From positions 155,010 through 219,009 of the forward strand of contig NZ_VAWA01000004.1 of the NCBI RefSeq assembly GCF_005771565.1: a stretch of DNA of 64,000 nucleotides, read 5' to 3'. The translations under genes were made by a program, and so were the position numbers. Below, piece after piece: positions 36,101 through 44,834 of this stretch. Source of the DNA: Nesterenkonia sphaerica (lineage in GTDB: Bacteria; Actinomycetota; Actinomycetes; Actinomycetales; Micrococcaceae). The number at the start of each line of letters is the position of its first letter. The stretch's first letter is position 1. Under the pieces are notes generated by a model. It was not told the DNA's origin. It was given only the letters and a program-made list of their open reading frames with translations, and made no database searches.

Positions 36101-36481
36101 CTGCAGGAGGGGGAGTACACGCTGAGCACCACCGTGTCGGAGGAACTCGGTGACCAGGCGGTCACGGTCCTGGACCGGAACGCTGGGGCGGGTCAGGGCT
36201 TTCTGGTACTGGACACCCGGCTGACCGACGAGCTGATCGCCGAGGGCACCGCACGCGACGTCATCCGCACCGTCCAGGCCGCTCGCAAGGATGAAGACCT
36301 GGAGGTCTCAGACCGCATCGCCACCACACTGACCGCTTCACCGGAGGTGATCGAGGCTGTGGAGGCCCATGCGGACCTGGTGAAGGCCGAAACGCTGACC
36401 GTGCAGCTCTACCTGGTGGCTGGGGAGCAGACAGAGGTCACCCATGCCAGCGTCGTCGCCATCAAGGAGTCCCATGCCTGA
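33161..36481 (+). CDS. ileS: Isoleucyl-tRNA synthetase, long (type 2) form
   Basis: 1106 residues from the ATG at 33161, which is 7 bases after the AGGA of the T-box sequestor; an in-frame ATG at 33143 lies upstream of that site. The [14 protein letters not shown] segment (HIGH motif, residues ~63-75) and length mark the eukaryote-like type 2 enzyme, which in other organisms tolerates mupirocin. [10 protein letters not shown] lies near 660, the CP1 editing domain around 190-400 and the type 2 C-terminal domain after ~900. It charges tRNA-Ile with Ile. Control is by the upstream T-box. It overlaps folC by 8 bp. Confidence 0.95.
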   Translation: MTENTSPIYPRATSDAQPKVHTAVRFPEIEQRILKYWDADGTFQASVENRPEDNEFVFYDGPPFANGLPHYGHLLTGYVKDLVPRYQTMRGKRVERRFGWDTHGLPAELSAMQDLGIADKAEIEAMGIEHFNDACRANVLKFTNEWAAYVNRQARWVDFENDYKTLNVEFMESVIWAFQQLHQKGLTYQGFRVLPYCWKDETPLSNHELRMDDEVYKDRQDPSVTITFPITGGGKLGEQLKGVNLLAWTTTPWTLPTNFSVAVGPNVEYAVVEAPADGPLPGRHMVAAELVGAYAGDLGFTEHDGVSAAEAAQAAVVGRYQGKDLAGIEYEPLWHYYTDAEAWGTQHAWRVLVEDYITTTDGTGLVHQASAYGEEDQRSSEEAGIPVILSVDAAAQFLPMFAEPTPRGDAPLADIAGLQVFEANRVIINRLKADRRLVREQSYVHSYPHCWRCRSPLIYKAVTSWYVAVTQIKERMLELNDQINWIPENVKHGQFGRWLENARDWSISRNRYWGSPIPVWVSDDPDYPRTEVYGSLEELKEAFGDYPRNSAGEPDLHRPWIDQLTRPNPDDPTGKSTMRRVEDVLDVWFDSGSMPFAQVHYPFDNADWFDGHNPADFIVEYIGQTRGWFYTMHILATALFDRPGFSNVISHGIVLGSDGHKMSKSLQNYPDVNEVFDRDGSDAMRWFLMSSPILRGGNLVVTEAGIREGVRQVLLPMWNAWHFFALYANSARHGQGYQAQPVENDDARLTPLDHYILAATGDLVRDATGALDEFDVSGACDALRRFAELLTNWYIRRSRQRFYDEDFTAYDVLYTVLETFTRVAAPLLPLISEEVWRGLTGGRSVHLADWPDPARYVRDEQAVELMDLTRAVTSAGSALRKQAQRRVRQPLASLTVVVPNAQALAGTYEQIIADELNIKHVELLDAEQAPAEKFGIGQQLVVNARVAGPRLGKEVQHAIRGAKSGDWSVSNGVVTAGGLALQEGEYTLSTTVSEELGDQAVTVLDRNAGAGQGFLVLDTRLTDELIAEGTARDVIRTVQAARKDEDLEVSDRIATTLTASPEVIEAVEAHADLVKAETLTVQLYLVAGEQTEVTHASVVAIKESHA

Positions 36482-37892
36482 ATCAGCCCAACCCGTCGAC
36501 GCGTTCTCCGTGGAGAGCATCTACGCTGAGATGCTCTCCCGCGCCCCGGAATCGGACATGCGTCCCCGCCTGGAGCCCATGCAGCGGGCCATGGACGTCC
36601 TGGGAGAACCGCAGCGGGCCGCGCCGGTGATCCACGTCGGCGGCACCAACGGCAAGACCTCCACCGCCCGCATGATTGAGGCGGGCCTGCTGGCTCATGA
36701 CCTGCGGGTCGGCCGCTACAGCTCCCCGCACATGGGCAAGGTCACCGAACGCATCGCCATTGACGGTAAGCCTGTCTCGGACGAGACATTCGTGCGGATC
36801 TGGGATGAGATCCGTCCGCACATCGGGCTGATCGACGCGCAGCTGGCTGAGCAGGGGGAGCGGCCGCTGACCCTCTTTGAGCTGCTCACTGTGCTGGCCT
36901 TCGCGATTTTCGCCGATGAGCCCGTCGATGTGATGGTCCTCGAAGTCGGTCTGGGCGGATCCTGGGATGCGACCAATGTGGCTGATGCTGCGGTGCAGGT
37001 CATCGGCCCGATCAGCCTCGACCACACCGAGATGCTCGGTGATTCGGTCGACGAGATTGCCGAGGAGAAGGCCGGAATCATCAAACCCGGCGGGTTCCTG
37101 ATCTCCGCAGCCCAAGAGCGCGACGCCGCCGATGTGTTGCTGGAGGCTGCCCAACGGGCCGGGGTGCCCTTCCGCTTCGAAGGCGTCGAGTTCGGTGTGG
37201 AGTCCCGGCTCCCCGGGGTGGGTGGCCAGCAGGTGACCGTTCAGGGGCTCGCCGGGCGCTACCCGGACCTGATGCTGCCGCTGCTGGGAGCCCACCAGGC
37301 GGAGAACTTCGCTCTGGCAGTGGCGGCGCTGGAGGCCTTCATCGGCGGCGGGGAGCAGCAGCTGGCGGTGGAGAATCTGCGCACCGCATGTGAGCACATC
37401 ACCTCTCCGGGCCGGTTGGAGACGCTGCGCTCAGCTCCTGCCATCATCGTCGACGCCGCCCACAACCAGGCGGGAATCGAGGCCAGTGCGCAGGCGCTGA
37501 AGGAGAGCTTCGGGCTCACCGGGCTGACCCTGGTTGTCAGCATCCTGCGGGAGAAGGACGTCCGGGCCATGCTGCGGGAGCTGTTCGAGCAGTACAGCGA
37601 CCTCGCTGACGCGGTCTGCTTCACCGCCTCCACCTCGCCACGGGCCATCCCCGCCGCCGAGCTGGCCGAGCTGGCCCTGGACGCCGGTTTCCCGGAGGCC
37701 GCAATCCACACCACGGAGCGGCTGGATGAAGCAATCAGCTGGGCGGTCGCCCACACGGATGAGGCCGGCGCCACCGAGACCGGCGGGATCCTCGTCACCG
37801 GTTCGATCACCGCAGTCGCCGAAACCCGCGCACTCTTCGGGGCCGTGGATCGCGGTATCGCTGACCCCGAGGCCGCAGGAGAGGAGACTTAA
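36474..37892 (+). CDS. folC: Bifunctional folylpolyglutamate synthase / dihydrofolate synthase
   Basis: 472 residues from the ATG at 36474, overlapping ileS by 8 bp. The P-loop GGTNGKTST near residue 61 binds ATP, and the Mur-ligase-type domain 2 has the DAAHNQAG segment near 333 (Mur ligase C-terminal motif). A long central segment with [15 protein letters not shown] near 160 is the family signature. It adds Glu to dihydropteroate and glutamates to folates, retaining them in the cell. It is coupled with ileS upstream and the small membrane protein downstream (TAATG). Confidence 0.93.
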   Translation: MPESAQPVDAFSVESIYAEMLSRAPESDMRPRLEPMQRAMDVLGEPQRAAPVIHVGGTNGKTSTARMIEAGLLAHDLRVGRYSSPHMGKVTERIAIDGKPVSDETFVRIWDEIRPHIGLIDAQLAEQGERPLTLFELLTVLAFAIFADEPVDVMVLEVGLGGSWDATNVADAAVQVIGPISLDHTEMLGDSVDEIAEEKAGIIKPGGFLISAAQERDAADVLLEAAQRAGVPFRFEGVEFGVESRLPGVGGQQVTVQGLAGRYPDLMLPLLGAHQAENFALAVAALEAFIGGGEQQLAVENLRTACEHITSPGRLETLRSAPAIIVDAAHNQAGIEASAQALKESFGLTGLTLVVSILREKDVRAMLRELFEQYSDLADAVCFTASTSPRAIPAAELAELALDAGFPEAAIHTTERLDEAISWAVAHTDEAGATETGGILVTGSITAVAETRALFGAVDRGIADPEAAGEET

Positions 37893-38368
37893 TGGCCTGG
37901 CAGACACGCTCGCAGCGCGAGTGGGAACCCGGGCAGGTCCGGCCGCCCCGCTCGGTGAAGGCCCTTTTCGCCTCCACCGTGCTGTGTCTGGAGGCTGCAC
38001 TGATGTTCTTCTTCGGCCTGGCGGCCTGGGGGCTGAACCAGAACGAGTGGTACGCCTGGTGGATCTTCACCGCGGCCTGCGTGGTGGCGCTGCTGTGCGT
38101 GGCCCTGTGCGCAGTGCTGCACCGGCCCTTCGGCTATCCCGCCGGGTGGGTGATGCAGGGACTGATCATCGCCACCTTCGTCAGTGTGGCTCTGATCACC
38201 GCAGAAGGGCTCATTGTGCCGCTGGCGCTGCTGCCAGGGCTGGGCTTCGCCGCGTGCTGGTGGTACGCCGTCTCTCGGGGTGCGCAGGTAGACGTCGAAA
38301 AGATGGAAAGATACCGAGTAGAAGAAGAACTTGCCGCGGAAGCGGGGAGGGAGGAGAACCCATCATGA
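37892..38368 (+). CDS. DUF4233-type small membrane protein
   Basis: 158 residues with four membrane helices and a charged cytoplasmic C-terminus (residues ~130-158). Proteins of this type lie between folC and ndk in many actinobacteria; the function is not known. It overlaps folC by 1 bp and ndk by 4 bp, which argues for tight co-expression. The [25 protein letters not shown] segment is the first long hydrophobic run. Confidence 0.85.
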   Translation: MAWQTRSQREWEPGQVRPPRSVKALFASTVLCLEAALMFFFGLAAWGLNQNEWYAWWIFTAACVVALLCVALCAVLHRPFGYPAGWVMQGLIIATFVSVALITAEGLIVPLALLPGLGFAACWWYAVSRGAQVDVEKMERYRVEEELAAEAGREENPS

Positions 38369-38778
38369 CCGAACGCACACTGGTGCTCATCAAGCCCGAT
38401 GGCGTGGAGCGAGGCCTGACCGGTGAGATCCTGCGCCGGATTGAAGCGAAAGGTTATACTTTCGCCGAGCTGCGCAAGCAGCAGGCCAGCGCGGAGCAGC
38501 TGGCTGCGCACTACGCCGAGCATGAGGGCAAGCCCTTCTACCAGCCGCTGGTCGACTTCATGCTCTCCGGGCCCGTGGTGGCGGCCGTGGTGACCGGCAA
38601 CGAGGTCATCAAGGGGTTCCGCTCCCTGGCAGGCGCCACCGACCCCACCGGCGCAGCCCCGGGAACCATCCGCGGCGACCTGGGCCGCGACTGGGGAGAA
38701 AAGGTGCAGAAGAACCTCGTTCACGGCTCCGACTCGGTGGAGAGTGCCGAACGGGAGATCAGCATCTGGTTCGGCTGA
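38365..38778 (+). CDS. ndk: Nucleoside diphosphate kinase
   Basis: 137 residues. The first strand is [14 protein letters not shown] and the phospho-histidine is in [12 protein letters not shown] near residue 119. It transfers gamma-phosphate from ATP to other NDPs. GGAGGGAGGAGAA lies before the ATG, a very strong ribosome site, fitting high expression. It is last in the ileS-folC-DUF4233-ndk run and overlaps the preceding gene by 4 bp. Confidence 0.95.
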   Translation: MTERTLVLIKPDGVERGLTGEILRRIEAKGYTFAELRKQQASAEQLAAHYAEHEGKPFYQPLVDFMLSGPVVAAVVTGNEVIKGFRSLAGATDPTGAAPGTIRGDLGRDWGEKVQKNLVHGSDSVESAEREISIWFG

Positions 38779-38870
38779 GCAGCTCTTGACCCCGTCTTGC
38801 CGCGACTCATACCATCGAGGTGGAAGGTGGAGGGCCGCACACCAGCGGTACCAGTGAGAGGAGCTCAGCG

Positions 38871-39278
38871 ATGACACACATCACCTCAATGTTGAACGCC
38901 TACCCCCAAGGGATCGGCTCCCTTGACCGGGACAAGCTCGCAGCCTGCATCGCGGCCTGTTTCGAATGCGCCCAAACCTGCACCGCCTGCGCAGACGCGT
39001 GCCTTGCGGAGGACATGGTCGCCGAGCTGACCTCCTGCATCCGCAAGAACCTCGACTGTGCCGATATCTGCGCAGCCACCGGGGCGGTGCTCTCCCGGCA
39101 GACCGGCAACAATGCCGAAGTCACCCGTGCCATGCTAGAAGCCTGCCGCACCGCCTGCGAAACCTGTGCCGATGAGTGCGGACAGCACCAGGAGCACCAC
39201 GATCACTGCGGCATCTGCGCCGAGGCGTGCCGCCGCTGCGCGCAGGCCTGTGCCGAGCTGCTGGCCGCCCTGGACTGA
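38871..39278 (+). CDS. Cysteine-rich four-helix-bundle copper-storage-like protein (Csp/DUF326 type)
   Basis: 135 residues with 18 Cys and several His, arranged in CxxxC or CxxC pairs along predicted helices (AACIAACFEC, TCTACADAC, RTACETCADEC, GICAEACRRCAQAC). Cytosolic Csp3 homologues hold many Cu(I) ions inside the bundle. No signal peptide is seen, so the cytosol is inferred. The ATG at 38871 follows GAGGAG at good spacing. It lies 19 bp before a lipoprotein gene often found with copper genes. Confidence 0.88.
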   Translation: MTHITSMLNAYPQGIGSLDRDKLAACIAACFECAQTCTACADACLAEDMVAELTSCIRKNLDCADICAATGAVLSRQTGNNAEVTRAMLEACRTACETCADECGQHQEHHDHCGICAEACRRCAQACAELLAALD

Positions 39279-39297
39279 CCACCACTGAAGAGAGCGT

Positions 39298-40200
39298 ATG
39301 ACCCCACACCACGTCGACCGTGCCCCCTGCAAATCCGCCTTGGCCGGAGCAGCCGCTGCGGCGATCCTTCTGCTCTCCGGGTGTGCCGGAGGCGGCGAAG
39401 CCCAGGAGCAGGAGGTTGCCGAAGGCGGCGCCGACGTCGGGACAGCCTTCGGCCATATCCACGGCTTAGGCGTGGACCCCGCGACTGACGAACTCTTGGT
39501 GGCCACCCACTACGGACTGTTCGATCTCGCTGACGAGTCGCCGCAGCAGATCAGTCCCACCAAAGACTTCATGGGATTCGCCGTGGCCGGGCCTGACCAC
39601 TACTACGCCTCCGGCCACCCCGGCCAAGGATCGGAAAAACCTGACCCCATGGGGTTGATCGAATCCACTGACGGCGGCGAGACCTGGCAGGAGATCTCCC
39701 TGCAGGGAGACTCCGACTTTCACGCCATGGCCGTCTCCTCGGAGGGAATCATCGGGTTCGACGCTATGGACGCAGCGCTCCGGTTCACCCCCGACGGCGA
39801 GGACTGGACGGAGGTTGAGACGCAGATGCAGCCGGCGCACCTCAGCGCCGCCCCCGAGGGGCCGGTAGTGCTGGCTACCACCGAGCAGGGCGTCCAGCGT
39901 TCCACGGACGGAGGTCTGACCTGGGAGCTTGCTGAGGAAGGTCCGGTGCTGCTGGTCACCGCGTTCATCGATACCGACACCGCTGTGGGCATCACCCCTG
40001 AGGGGCAGGTGCACCTCAGTGACGACGCCGGATCCACCTGGGAGGAGACTGGTGGGACGACCGGCCAGCCGGTGGCAGCTGCCGGTCAAGAGACGGACGG
40101 AGAGCTGCGGCTCTGGGTCGCTACCCAGGACGGCGTCGAGCTTTCTGAAGACGCAGGCGAAACCTTCTCCGGCATTATGGCGGTGATGGAGCAGGGATGA
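39298..40200 (+). CDS. BNR-repeat lipoprotein (F510_1955-type glycosylhydrolase-like)
   Basis: 300 residues. A signal peptide ends in the lipobox LLLSGC near residue 29, so the protein is anchored outside the membrane. The body shows BNR/Asp-box repeats, each with S-x-D-x-G-x-T-W: ESTDGGETWQE, RSTDGGLTWEL, LSDDAGSTWEE and LSEDAGETF. Such beta-propellers are annotated as sialidase-like, but the catalytic residues of sialidases are not evident here. Co-occurrence with copper genes suggests a metal-linked or surface-binding role. Function is unproven. Confidence 0.85.
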   Translation: MTPHHVDRAPCKSALAGAAAAAILLLSGCAGGGEAQEQEVAEGGADVGTAFGHIHGLGVDPATDELLVATHYGLFDLADESPQQISPTKDFMGFAVAGPDHYYASGHPGQGSEKPDPMGLIESTDGGETWQEISLQGDSDFHAMAVSSEGIIGFDAMDAALRFTPDGEDWTEVETQMQPAHLSAAPEGPVVLATTEQGVQRSTDGGLTWELAEEGPVLLVTAFIDTDTAVGITPEGQVHLSDDAGSTWEETGGTTGQPVAAAGQETDGELRLWVATQDGVELSEDAGETFSGIMAVMEQG

Positions 40201-40244
40201 GCTATTCACGCCAGCGACAGTCCTGAGCGAGATTTCCTGCGTAG

Positions 40245-41687
40245 CTACGGTACCCCACCGTGAAGTCGGCAGAACTTTTCCCACCGGCTTGTGATTAATC
40301 TGACCAGGCTTTGCCGGGGGGTCACATGCCTCGTGGAGTGGTTTAGACGCACTGTGTCGCCGACGGCTTGGGCCGATAGCATCGCGGCACCGAGTGCTGG
40401 GAGATGGGATTCGCTATTCAGAAGGAACGATGTAGCAAATATATCGGCGGCCAGCTGCATGAAGTGATCGTTGCCGCTCACGTCTCCCGACAGCATTAAC
40501 CGGGGGGGCGGCACCTGCGGGTAGCTAGCTGCAATCATCCTGTCCGCAAACAGCACGCCCTCGACCGCTGCCCAGGCCATCGAAGTTTCGTCCGCGTCCG
40601 CGGTGAGTTCCAGGAAACCGGCTCGAGATTTCTCTGTCCAGAAGGGGGCCCTCTCAGGCCGTACGTGTGGGATAAAGACTGGCGCGCAGTCAATCGTTTC
40701 AGCGTCGGCGCCCATTGCTCGGTCGACCATGGCCGAGACCGCGCGTCCCCCCTTACCGTAGCCCAGGGTCCTCGCTGCCACTGACAATGCCAGGCCCCCG
40801 TTGGCCGCTCCGTGCTGCAGCCACTGGTCACGTTGGACATAGGCCCGCTGCAGGTGTTGGTGGTCCTGTGCGGGGTTGTTCCGGTGGTCGGTGACGACGT
40901 GGGTGGTCCCCAGCGTGACGAGACGTGTTTCACCCTCGCCTAGGTCTGCAGCAAAAGCAGCACAGGCGGTGTCCCCGGCCCCGGTGACCACCGGCGTGCC
41001 GGGACGCAGCCCTAGATCATGCGCCGCGTCGACCGTGAGTTGGCCAAGCACGCTCGAGGAGGGTTGGATCCGCGGAAAGATGTCAAGAGGCAAGCCTAGT
41101 CGCTGGATCAGATCTCCTTGCCACCTCCAATCGCCCACAGTGTCGAAGGGCCCGAAGTAAGAGGCCTGCGTAGGATCAATGGCTCTTTCGCCCGTGAGGC
41201 GGTGGCCGATGTATGTACCCACAGCACCCAGCGTCGTCACGTCCTTGGCAGCCTCCGGTTCCTGCTCCATCATAAGGAGGTATGCTGCCGCGATAAAGGT
41301 GGACGGCGAGATCCGGTTTCCTGACCGGTGAATCTCTTCCTCGGTCAGGAGCGGTCGCAGTTTCGCCACCGTGTCTGCCAGTCTTGGGACCTCATAGCGA
41401 TAACCAGCGGCCAGGTCTTTGCCAGAAGCACCCATTGGCACGGCCACAGGCGAGTGCACTGAGAGTCCGATTGCAGACAAGTTAATCTGGTCGGCATCCA
41501 GCTGGCGGCACGCCTTCTGGACACTTTTCCACCACGAGCCTGGGTCAACGCGTCCGGGAGGCAACTGATACTCTGCGGGATGGGCGGCGCGAACTCTCCG
41601 GACAGGTTCGCCAGCATCCGTCAGCACGACGGCTTTGGTAGCCGTGGTGCCGACGTCGATACCCAAAAAGTGTCGTGGTGTCACCAT
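40245..41687 (-). CDS. FGGY-family carbohydrate kinase
   Basis: 480 residues. The ATP-binding actin-like fold is seen in GIDVGTTATKAVV (~9-21), with the second nucleotide motif around VVTGAGDTACAAFA (~230-243) and a conserved LMLSGDVSGNDHFMQLAADI segment near 395-415. FGGY kinases phosphorylate ketoses, polyols or sugar acids; the substrate is not shown. It is the last gene of the minus-strand operon after an aldolase gene, 6 bp away. It plausibly activates the sugar before the aldolase splits it. Confidence 0.9.
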   Translation of the reverse strand: MVTPRHFLGIDVGTTATKAVVLTDAGEPVRRVRAAHPAEYQLPPGRVDPGSWWKSVQKACRQLDADQINLSAIGLSVHSPVAVPMGASGKDLAAGYRYEVPRLADTVAKLRPLLTEEEIHRSGNRISPSTFIAAAYLLMMEQEPEAAKDVTTLGAVGTYIGHRLTGERAIDPTQASYFGPFDTVGDWRWQGDLIQRLGLPLDIFPRIQPSSSVLGQLTVDAAHDLGLRPGTPVVTGAGDTACAAFAADLGEGETRLVTLGTTHVVTDHRNNPAQDHQHLQRAYVQRDQWLQHGAANGGLALSVAARTLGYGKGGRAVSAMVDRAMGADAETIDCAPVFIPHVRPERAPFWTEKSRAGFLELTADADETSMAWAAVEGVLFADRMIAASYPQVPPPRLMLSGDVSGNDHFMQLAADIFATSFLLNSESHLPALGAAMLSAQAVGDTVRLNHSTRHVTPRQSLVRLITSRWEKFCRLHGGVP

Positions 41688-41693
41688 GATGGT

Positions 41694-42527
41694 TTAGGCC
41701 AGCTTCTCGGCCGCCGAACCTGCAGTTGCCCCGTCATGCACGATAGCGCGGAGGGCCTTGATCATCTTAGTTGGGTTCTCGGCGCCCCAAACGTTGCGGC
41801 CGAAGGTCAGTCCGGCGGCCCCGGCCTGCATCACAGAATCAGCCATCTCCAGCACCTCCTGGTCGGTATCAGCTTTAGCACCACCGGCAACCATTACCAG
41901 GGCAGGCGTGCCTGCGACCACCTCGGCGAAGCTCGCGGAGGAACCCGTGTACCAAGTCTTCACGATGTCCACCCCCAGCTCTGCTGCCGCACGCGCTGCA
42001 TAGAGTACGGATTCGGGGCTGTTCTTGCGCTCGCCCCAAAGTTCCCCACTCGGGTATGCATGGCAGACGGTGGGCATTCCGACTTCGGCAGCGCGCCCCA
42101 CCGTCGCGGCAAGCATCTCCAACATCTGTGGTTGAACCTTCGAGCCAGCGCTAATGCCGACTGCGACGGCGTCGGCGCCCAATCTGACGGCGTCGTCCAC
42201 GGTACCGATGGCGGCGTCAATCGTCGCGTGGAAGTCCACTGAGAAAGAGGACGCCTTGAGGATCCACGGGAGGGGCTGCGGGTCGCCCGCGAAAAGGCTG
42301 CCGCCGACACCGCGGGTCACCGTAACGGCGTTGGGGTTACCGGCTTTTACATCTTGGTACGTTTTCTCGATGGCGGCCAGCTGCGGGGCGACGCCGCGGG
42401 GAACGGCCTGGTCGAGCGCCACCACCAGGGCCCTGCCGGTGACACCGAAAAGCCGACGCAGACGGATGGCTCGTCCGAGTCCACTTGTTACCCCGAAGGA
42501 AGTGAAGGGAGAAATTTCGTTGCTCAT
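41694..42527 (-). CDS. Class I aldolase of the DeoC/LacD/LsrF type
   Basis: 277 residues with a TIM barrel fold. The probable Schiff-base lysine is K190 in the segment GVDIVKTWYTGS, matching the lysine strand of DeoC/LacD aldolases such as LsrF, FbaB and the sulfofructose-phosphate aldolase YihT. VVALDQAVPRG near residue 36 is the typical first strand. It should cleave a phosphorylated ketose or keto acid to DHAP and an aldehyde. GAGGAG lies 9 bases before the ATG. The partners are the kinase and the zinc dehydrogenase of the same operon. Confidence 0.85.
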   Translation of the reverse strand: MSNEISPFTSFGVTSGLGRAIRLRRLFGVTGRALVVALDQAVPRGVAPQLAAIEKTYQDVKAGNPNAVTVTRGVGGSLFAGDPQPLPWILKASSFSVDFHATIDAAIGTVDDAVRLGADAVAVGISAGSKVQPQMLEMLAATVGRAAEVGMPTVCHAYPSGELWGERKNSPESVLYAARAAAELGVDIVKTWYTGSSASFAEVVAGTPALVMVAGGAKADTDQEVLEMADSVMQAGAAGLTFGRNVWGAENPTKMIKALRAIVHDGATAGSAAEKLA

Positions 42528-42573
42528 TATGAGGGTCTCCTCTAAAAGTTGTTAAACGTGGGAATATCGGGAG

Positions 42574-43617
42574 TTAGGAGCGGGCGGTGATGCCAACTCG
42601 CAGATCGTGGCCGGCCTTGGCTGCTTCTATTGCGGCCTCGGTTTCATCGATTGCCATGATGGTGGTTATAAGGTCTTCCACCTGCAAGACGCCGTCGGTG
42701 ACCAGAGAGGCGACAAACTCGAAGTCGGAAAGGTGGCAGGAGGAGCTGCCCACTATGGAATATTCGTTGTAGTGAACCTCATTGGCTGGCACCGCGAGAA
42801 CATCCTCACCGGTCGGGAAGCCGGCGAAGAGATTCACCTTGGCTCCCGGGCTCAGTGCGTCTAGGTAAGGTTCAAATGCATCGGCACGACCCACCGCCAC
42901 GACCATCGCCTCGACGCCATCACCACGAGTAAACTCGAGGATTTCGCGGGCTGCGGTATCTCCGGGAGCCAGCGTGCACTGGGCACCCGACTTCGCGGCG
43001 ACCGCTAACCTCTGCGGGGATGGGTCTACCGCCACAATCCGTTCGACACCGAGGGTACTGGCCAGCCGAATGTGCATGAGGCCCAGTGGTCCGCACCCTA
43101 CGACGAGTAGCGAATGCGCCGCTGGAGCGTCGATAAGTTTGAGTCCGTTATACGCGCAGGCTAGCGGTTCGATGATGGAGGCGCTTGTTGGGTGGACGCC
43201 GTTGACCTTCACGAGGTTGCCCGCGCGCGCCGCCGCCGCCGGGACGTGGACATATTCGGCGAAACCGCCGGGGATCTGGTAACCAAAGGCTTGACGGTTT
43301 CGGCAGATGTTGCTCCGCCCACGAATGCAGGCGGTACAGCGACCGCAGGGGACGATCGGATAGACGGCCACTAAATCGTCGACAGTAAGCCCTGGGGCTA
43401 GAGGTCCGTTGCACTCAACGATGGTTCCTGAGAATTCGTGGCCCATCACCGTCGGGTAGGTGACGTTCTTTTTTTTCTTTCCCTCGAAGATTCGAACGTC
43501 CGTGCCGCAAACGAGTGCGGACTCCACCCGGAGTAGGCAGTCGCCGGGCTTCAGGCGGGGTATCGGTTGCTCCTTGATACTCATGTCCAAGGGGCCGTTT
43601 AGGATGGCTTGTTTCAC
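42574..43617 (-). CDS. Zinc-dependent polyol/alcohol dehydrogenase (MDR family)
   Basis: 347 residues, GTG start with GAAAGG upstream. The catalytic zinc ligands are Cys in VCGTDVRIFEG (~37) and His-Glu in GHEFSG (~60-61). The structural zinc site has four Cys in PCGRCTACIRGRSNIC (~91-105). The NAD motif is in LLVVGCGPLGLMHIRLA near 170. Sorbitol dehydrogenase-type MDR proteins oxidise polyols to ketoses. It is second in the minus-strand operon after the DeoR gene, so it probably makes the ketose acted on by the kinase and aldolase. Confidence 0.9.
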   Translation of the reverse strand: MKQAILNGPLDMSIKEQPIPRLKPGDCLLRVESALVCGTDVRIFEGKKKKNVTYPTVMGHEFSGTIVECNGPLAPGLTVDDLVAVYPIVPCGRCTACIRGRSNICRNRQAFGYQIPGGFAEYVHVPAAAARAGNLVKVNGVHPTSASIIEPLACAYNGLKLIDAPAAHSLLVVGCGPLGLMHIRLASTLGVERIVAVDPSPQRLAVAAKSGAQCTLAPGDTAAREILEFTRGDGVEAMVVAVGRADAFEPYLDALSPGAKVNLFAGFPTGEDVLAVPANEVHYNEYSIVGSSSCHLSDFEFVASLVTDGVLQVEDLITTIMAIDETEAAIEAAKAGHDLRVGITARS

Positions 43618-43695
43618 AAGATTGACCTTTCAGTTGCCGGTGGAGGGGCAGTGCCCCGGCGCCGTTTGGGAAAATACGGAGTGTGGCGGCACCGT

Positions 43696-44535
43696 TCAAG
43701 TGACCACCTTCTGGTCTTCGCTTAGGCGAGAGAGCGGACATACGGTCAGGTAGAGTTTGTCCGCGGACCGGAAGGGTGACAGAGCCTGCTCATCGGCATC
43801 TGCGTCTGTCAGGATTTGGCACGCAGAGGGTAATGCTGTCCAATAGGTGGACCACGTGGTGTTCAGCTTGGATGAGTCAGCGACGATCACGGTGTGCCGG
43901 GCCTGGGCCACCATGAGTTGCTTGAGCGAGTTCTGTTCCAGAGTTCGTGAAGAGAATCCTCGTTCGACGTCGAGACAGTCTGTGCCGAGGAAAGCAAAGT
44001 CGGCATACACATTCCGCACCATAGTCTCCGCTAGGGGACCCACCAGTGCTTGGTTAGTGTGTCGTAGCACTCCACCCAGAGCAACGACCTGAATGTCCAG
44101 CTCCGACTCGACGAGGACGTTGAGAGCGTTTAGACCGTTGGTAAACACCGTCAGTTGGGGGATACGAGCCAGGTAGTGGCTCAGTCGCCCTGTCGTCGTG
44201 CCAGCATCGAGGAGCACTGTCGCTCCGGGCGGTACAAGAGCTGCGGCCTCTCGCGCGATCGCATCCTTACCCGCCGCGTTGCTTATTTCGCGTTCCCGGA
44301 GGGTTTGCTCCGTTCGGGGATGGCCGAGAACCGCACCCCCGTAGGTTCTGGTTATCAGTCCGTTTCGTCCCAGCGAGTCCAGGTCTCGCCGAATGGTGGC
44401 GACTGAGACGCCAAAGGTCCGGCTGAGGTCCTCAACATGAATGCTGTCGGTGCTGTACCGGAGCTTGTCGAGAATAAGCTCCCGTCGCTCCTCTGCGGCC
44501 GTCCGGTTTCGCTGCGCCAAAGTGACCCCCTTCAT
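43696..44535 (-). CDS. DeoR/GlpR-family transcriptional regulator
   Basis: About 279 residues from the ATG ending at 44535, which has TAGGTGG upstream; a GTG at 44544 would overlap that site. An N-terminal winged helix (RRELILDKLR, then VEDLSRTFGVSVATIRRDLDSLG) is the DeoR fold, and the C-terminal sugar-phosphate-binding domain has LDAGTTTGRLSHYLA. DeoR proteins usually repress sugar catabolic genes and are released by a phosphorylated intermediate, here perhaps the kinase product. It is first in the minus-strand operon. Confidence 0.9.
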   Translation of the reverse strand: MKGVTLAQRNRTAAEERRELILDKLRYSTDSIHVEDLSRTFGVSVATIRRDLDSLGRNGLITRTYGGAVLGHPRTEQTLREREISNAAGKDAIAREAAALVPPGATVLLDAGTTTGRLSHYLARIPQLTVFTNGLNALNVLVESELDIQVVALGGVLRHTNQALVGPLAETMVRNVYADFAFLGTDCLDVERGFSSRTLEQNSLKQLMVAQARHTVIVADSSKLNTTWSTYWTALPSACQILTDADADEQALSPFRSADKLYLTVCPLSRLSEDQKVVT

Positions 44536-44548
44536 GGATGCCACCTAA

Positions 44549-44565
44549 ATGATCACATCAATCAT
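44549..44565. promoter_or_regulatory. Possible DeoR operator
   Basis: ATGAT-N7-ATCAT lies just before the DeoR start and overlaps its predicted -10 box (TATGAT on the minus strand, 44561-44566). Position and symmetry fit self-repression, but the site is short. Confidence 0.35.
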
Positions 44566-44591
44566 AAGTATGAGTCAAACGCGCATGACAA
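44561..44591 (-). promoter_or_regulatory. Predicted DeoR operon promoter
   Basis: On the minus strand TTGTCA (44586-44591) and TATGAT (44561-44566) are 19 bp apart. Transcription would start near 44554, giving a leader of about 20 bases that includes TAGGTGG. Confidence 0.4.
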
Positions 44592-44798
44592 CTAACACAA
44601 TCGGCACGGCACCAGCAAGCAAACTGGCTAGACCCGTCTACCCTGACCGAGACTATTGCGCGTTTCAATCACGAAGCGCCGACACCATGTGATCCAGCTA
44701 CTTGGTAGCCAGCAGGCGCTGGTGGACTTGAAGGTGCAGTCTGCGCAAAAGTCCCCTTGGCCCTGGCCAAAAAATGTGGCACAGATCTCAAAAAACCC

Positions 44799-44828
44799 TT
44801 GCACACCGTATTTGGTATACCGTATGCT
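44799..44828 (+). promoter_or_regulatory. Predicted GntR promoter with overlapping GGTATACC operator
   Basis: TTGCAC and TATGCT are 18 bp apart; transcription would start at or next to the ATG at 44835, so the message is probably leaderless. The palindrome GGTATACC (44813-44820) lies in the spacer within the repeated ACCGTAT context, a GntR/FCD-type operator, suggesting self-repression. Confidence 0.5.
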
Positions 44829-44834
44829 CGCTTC

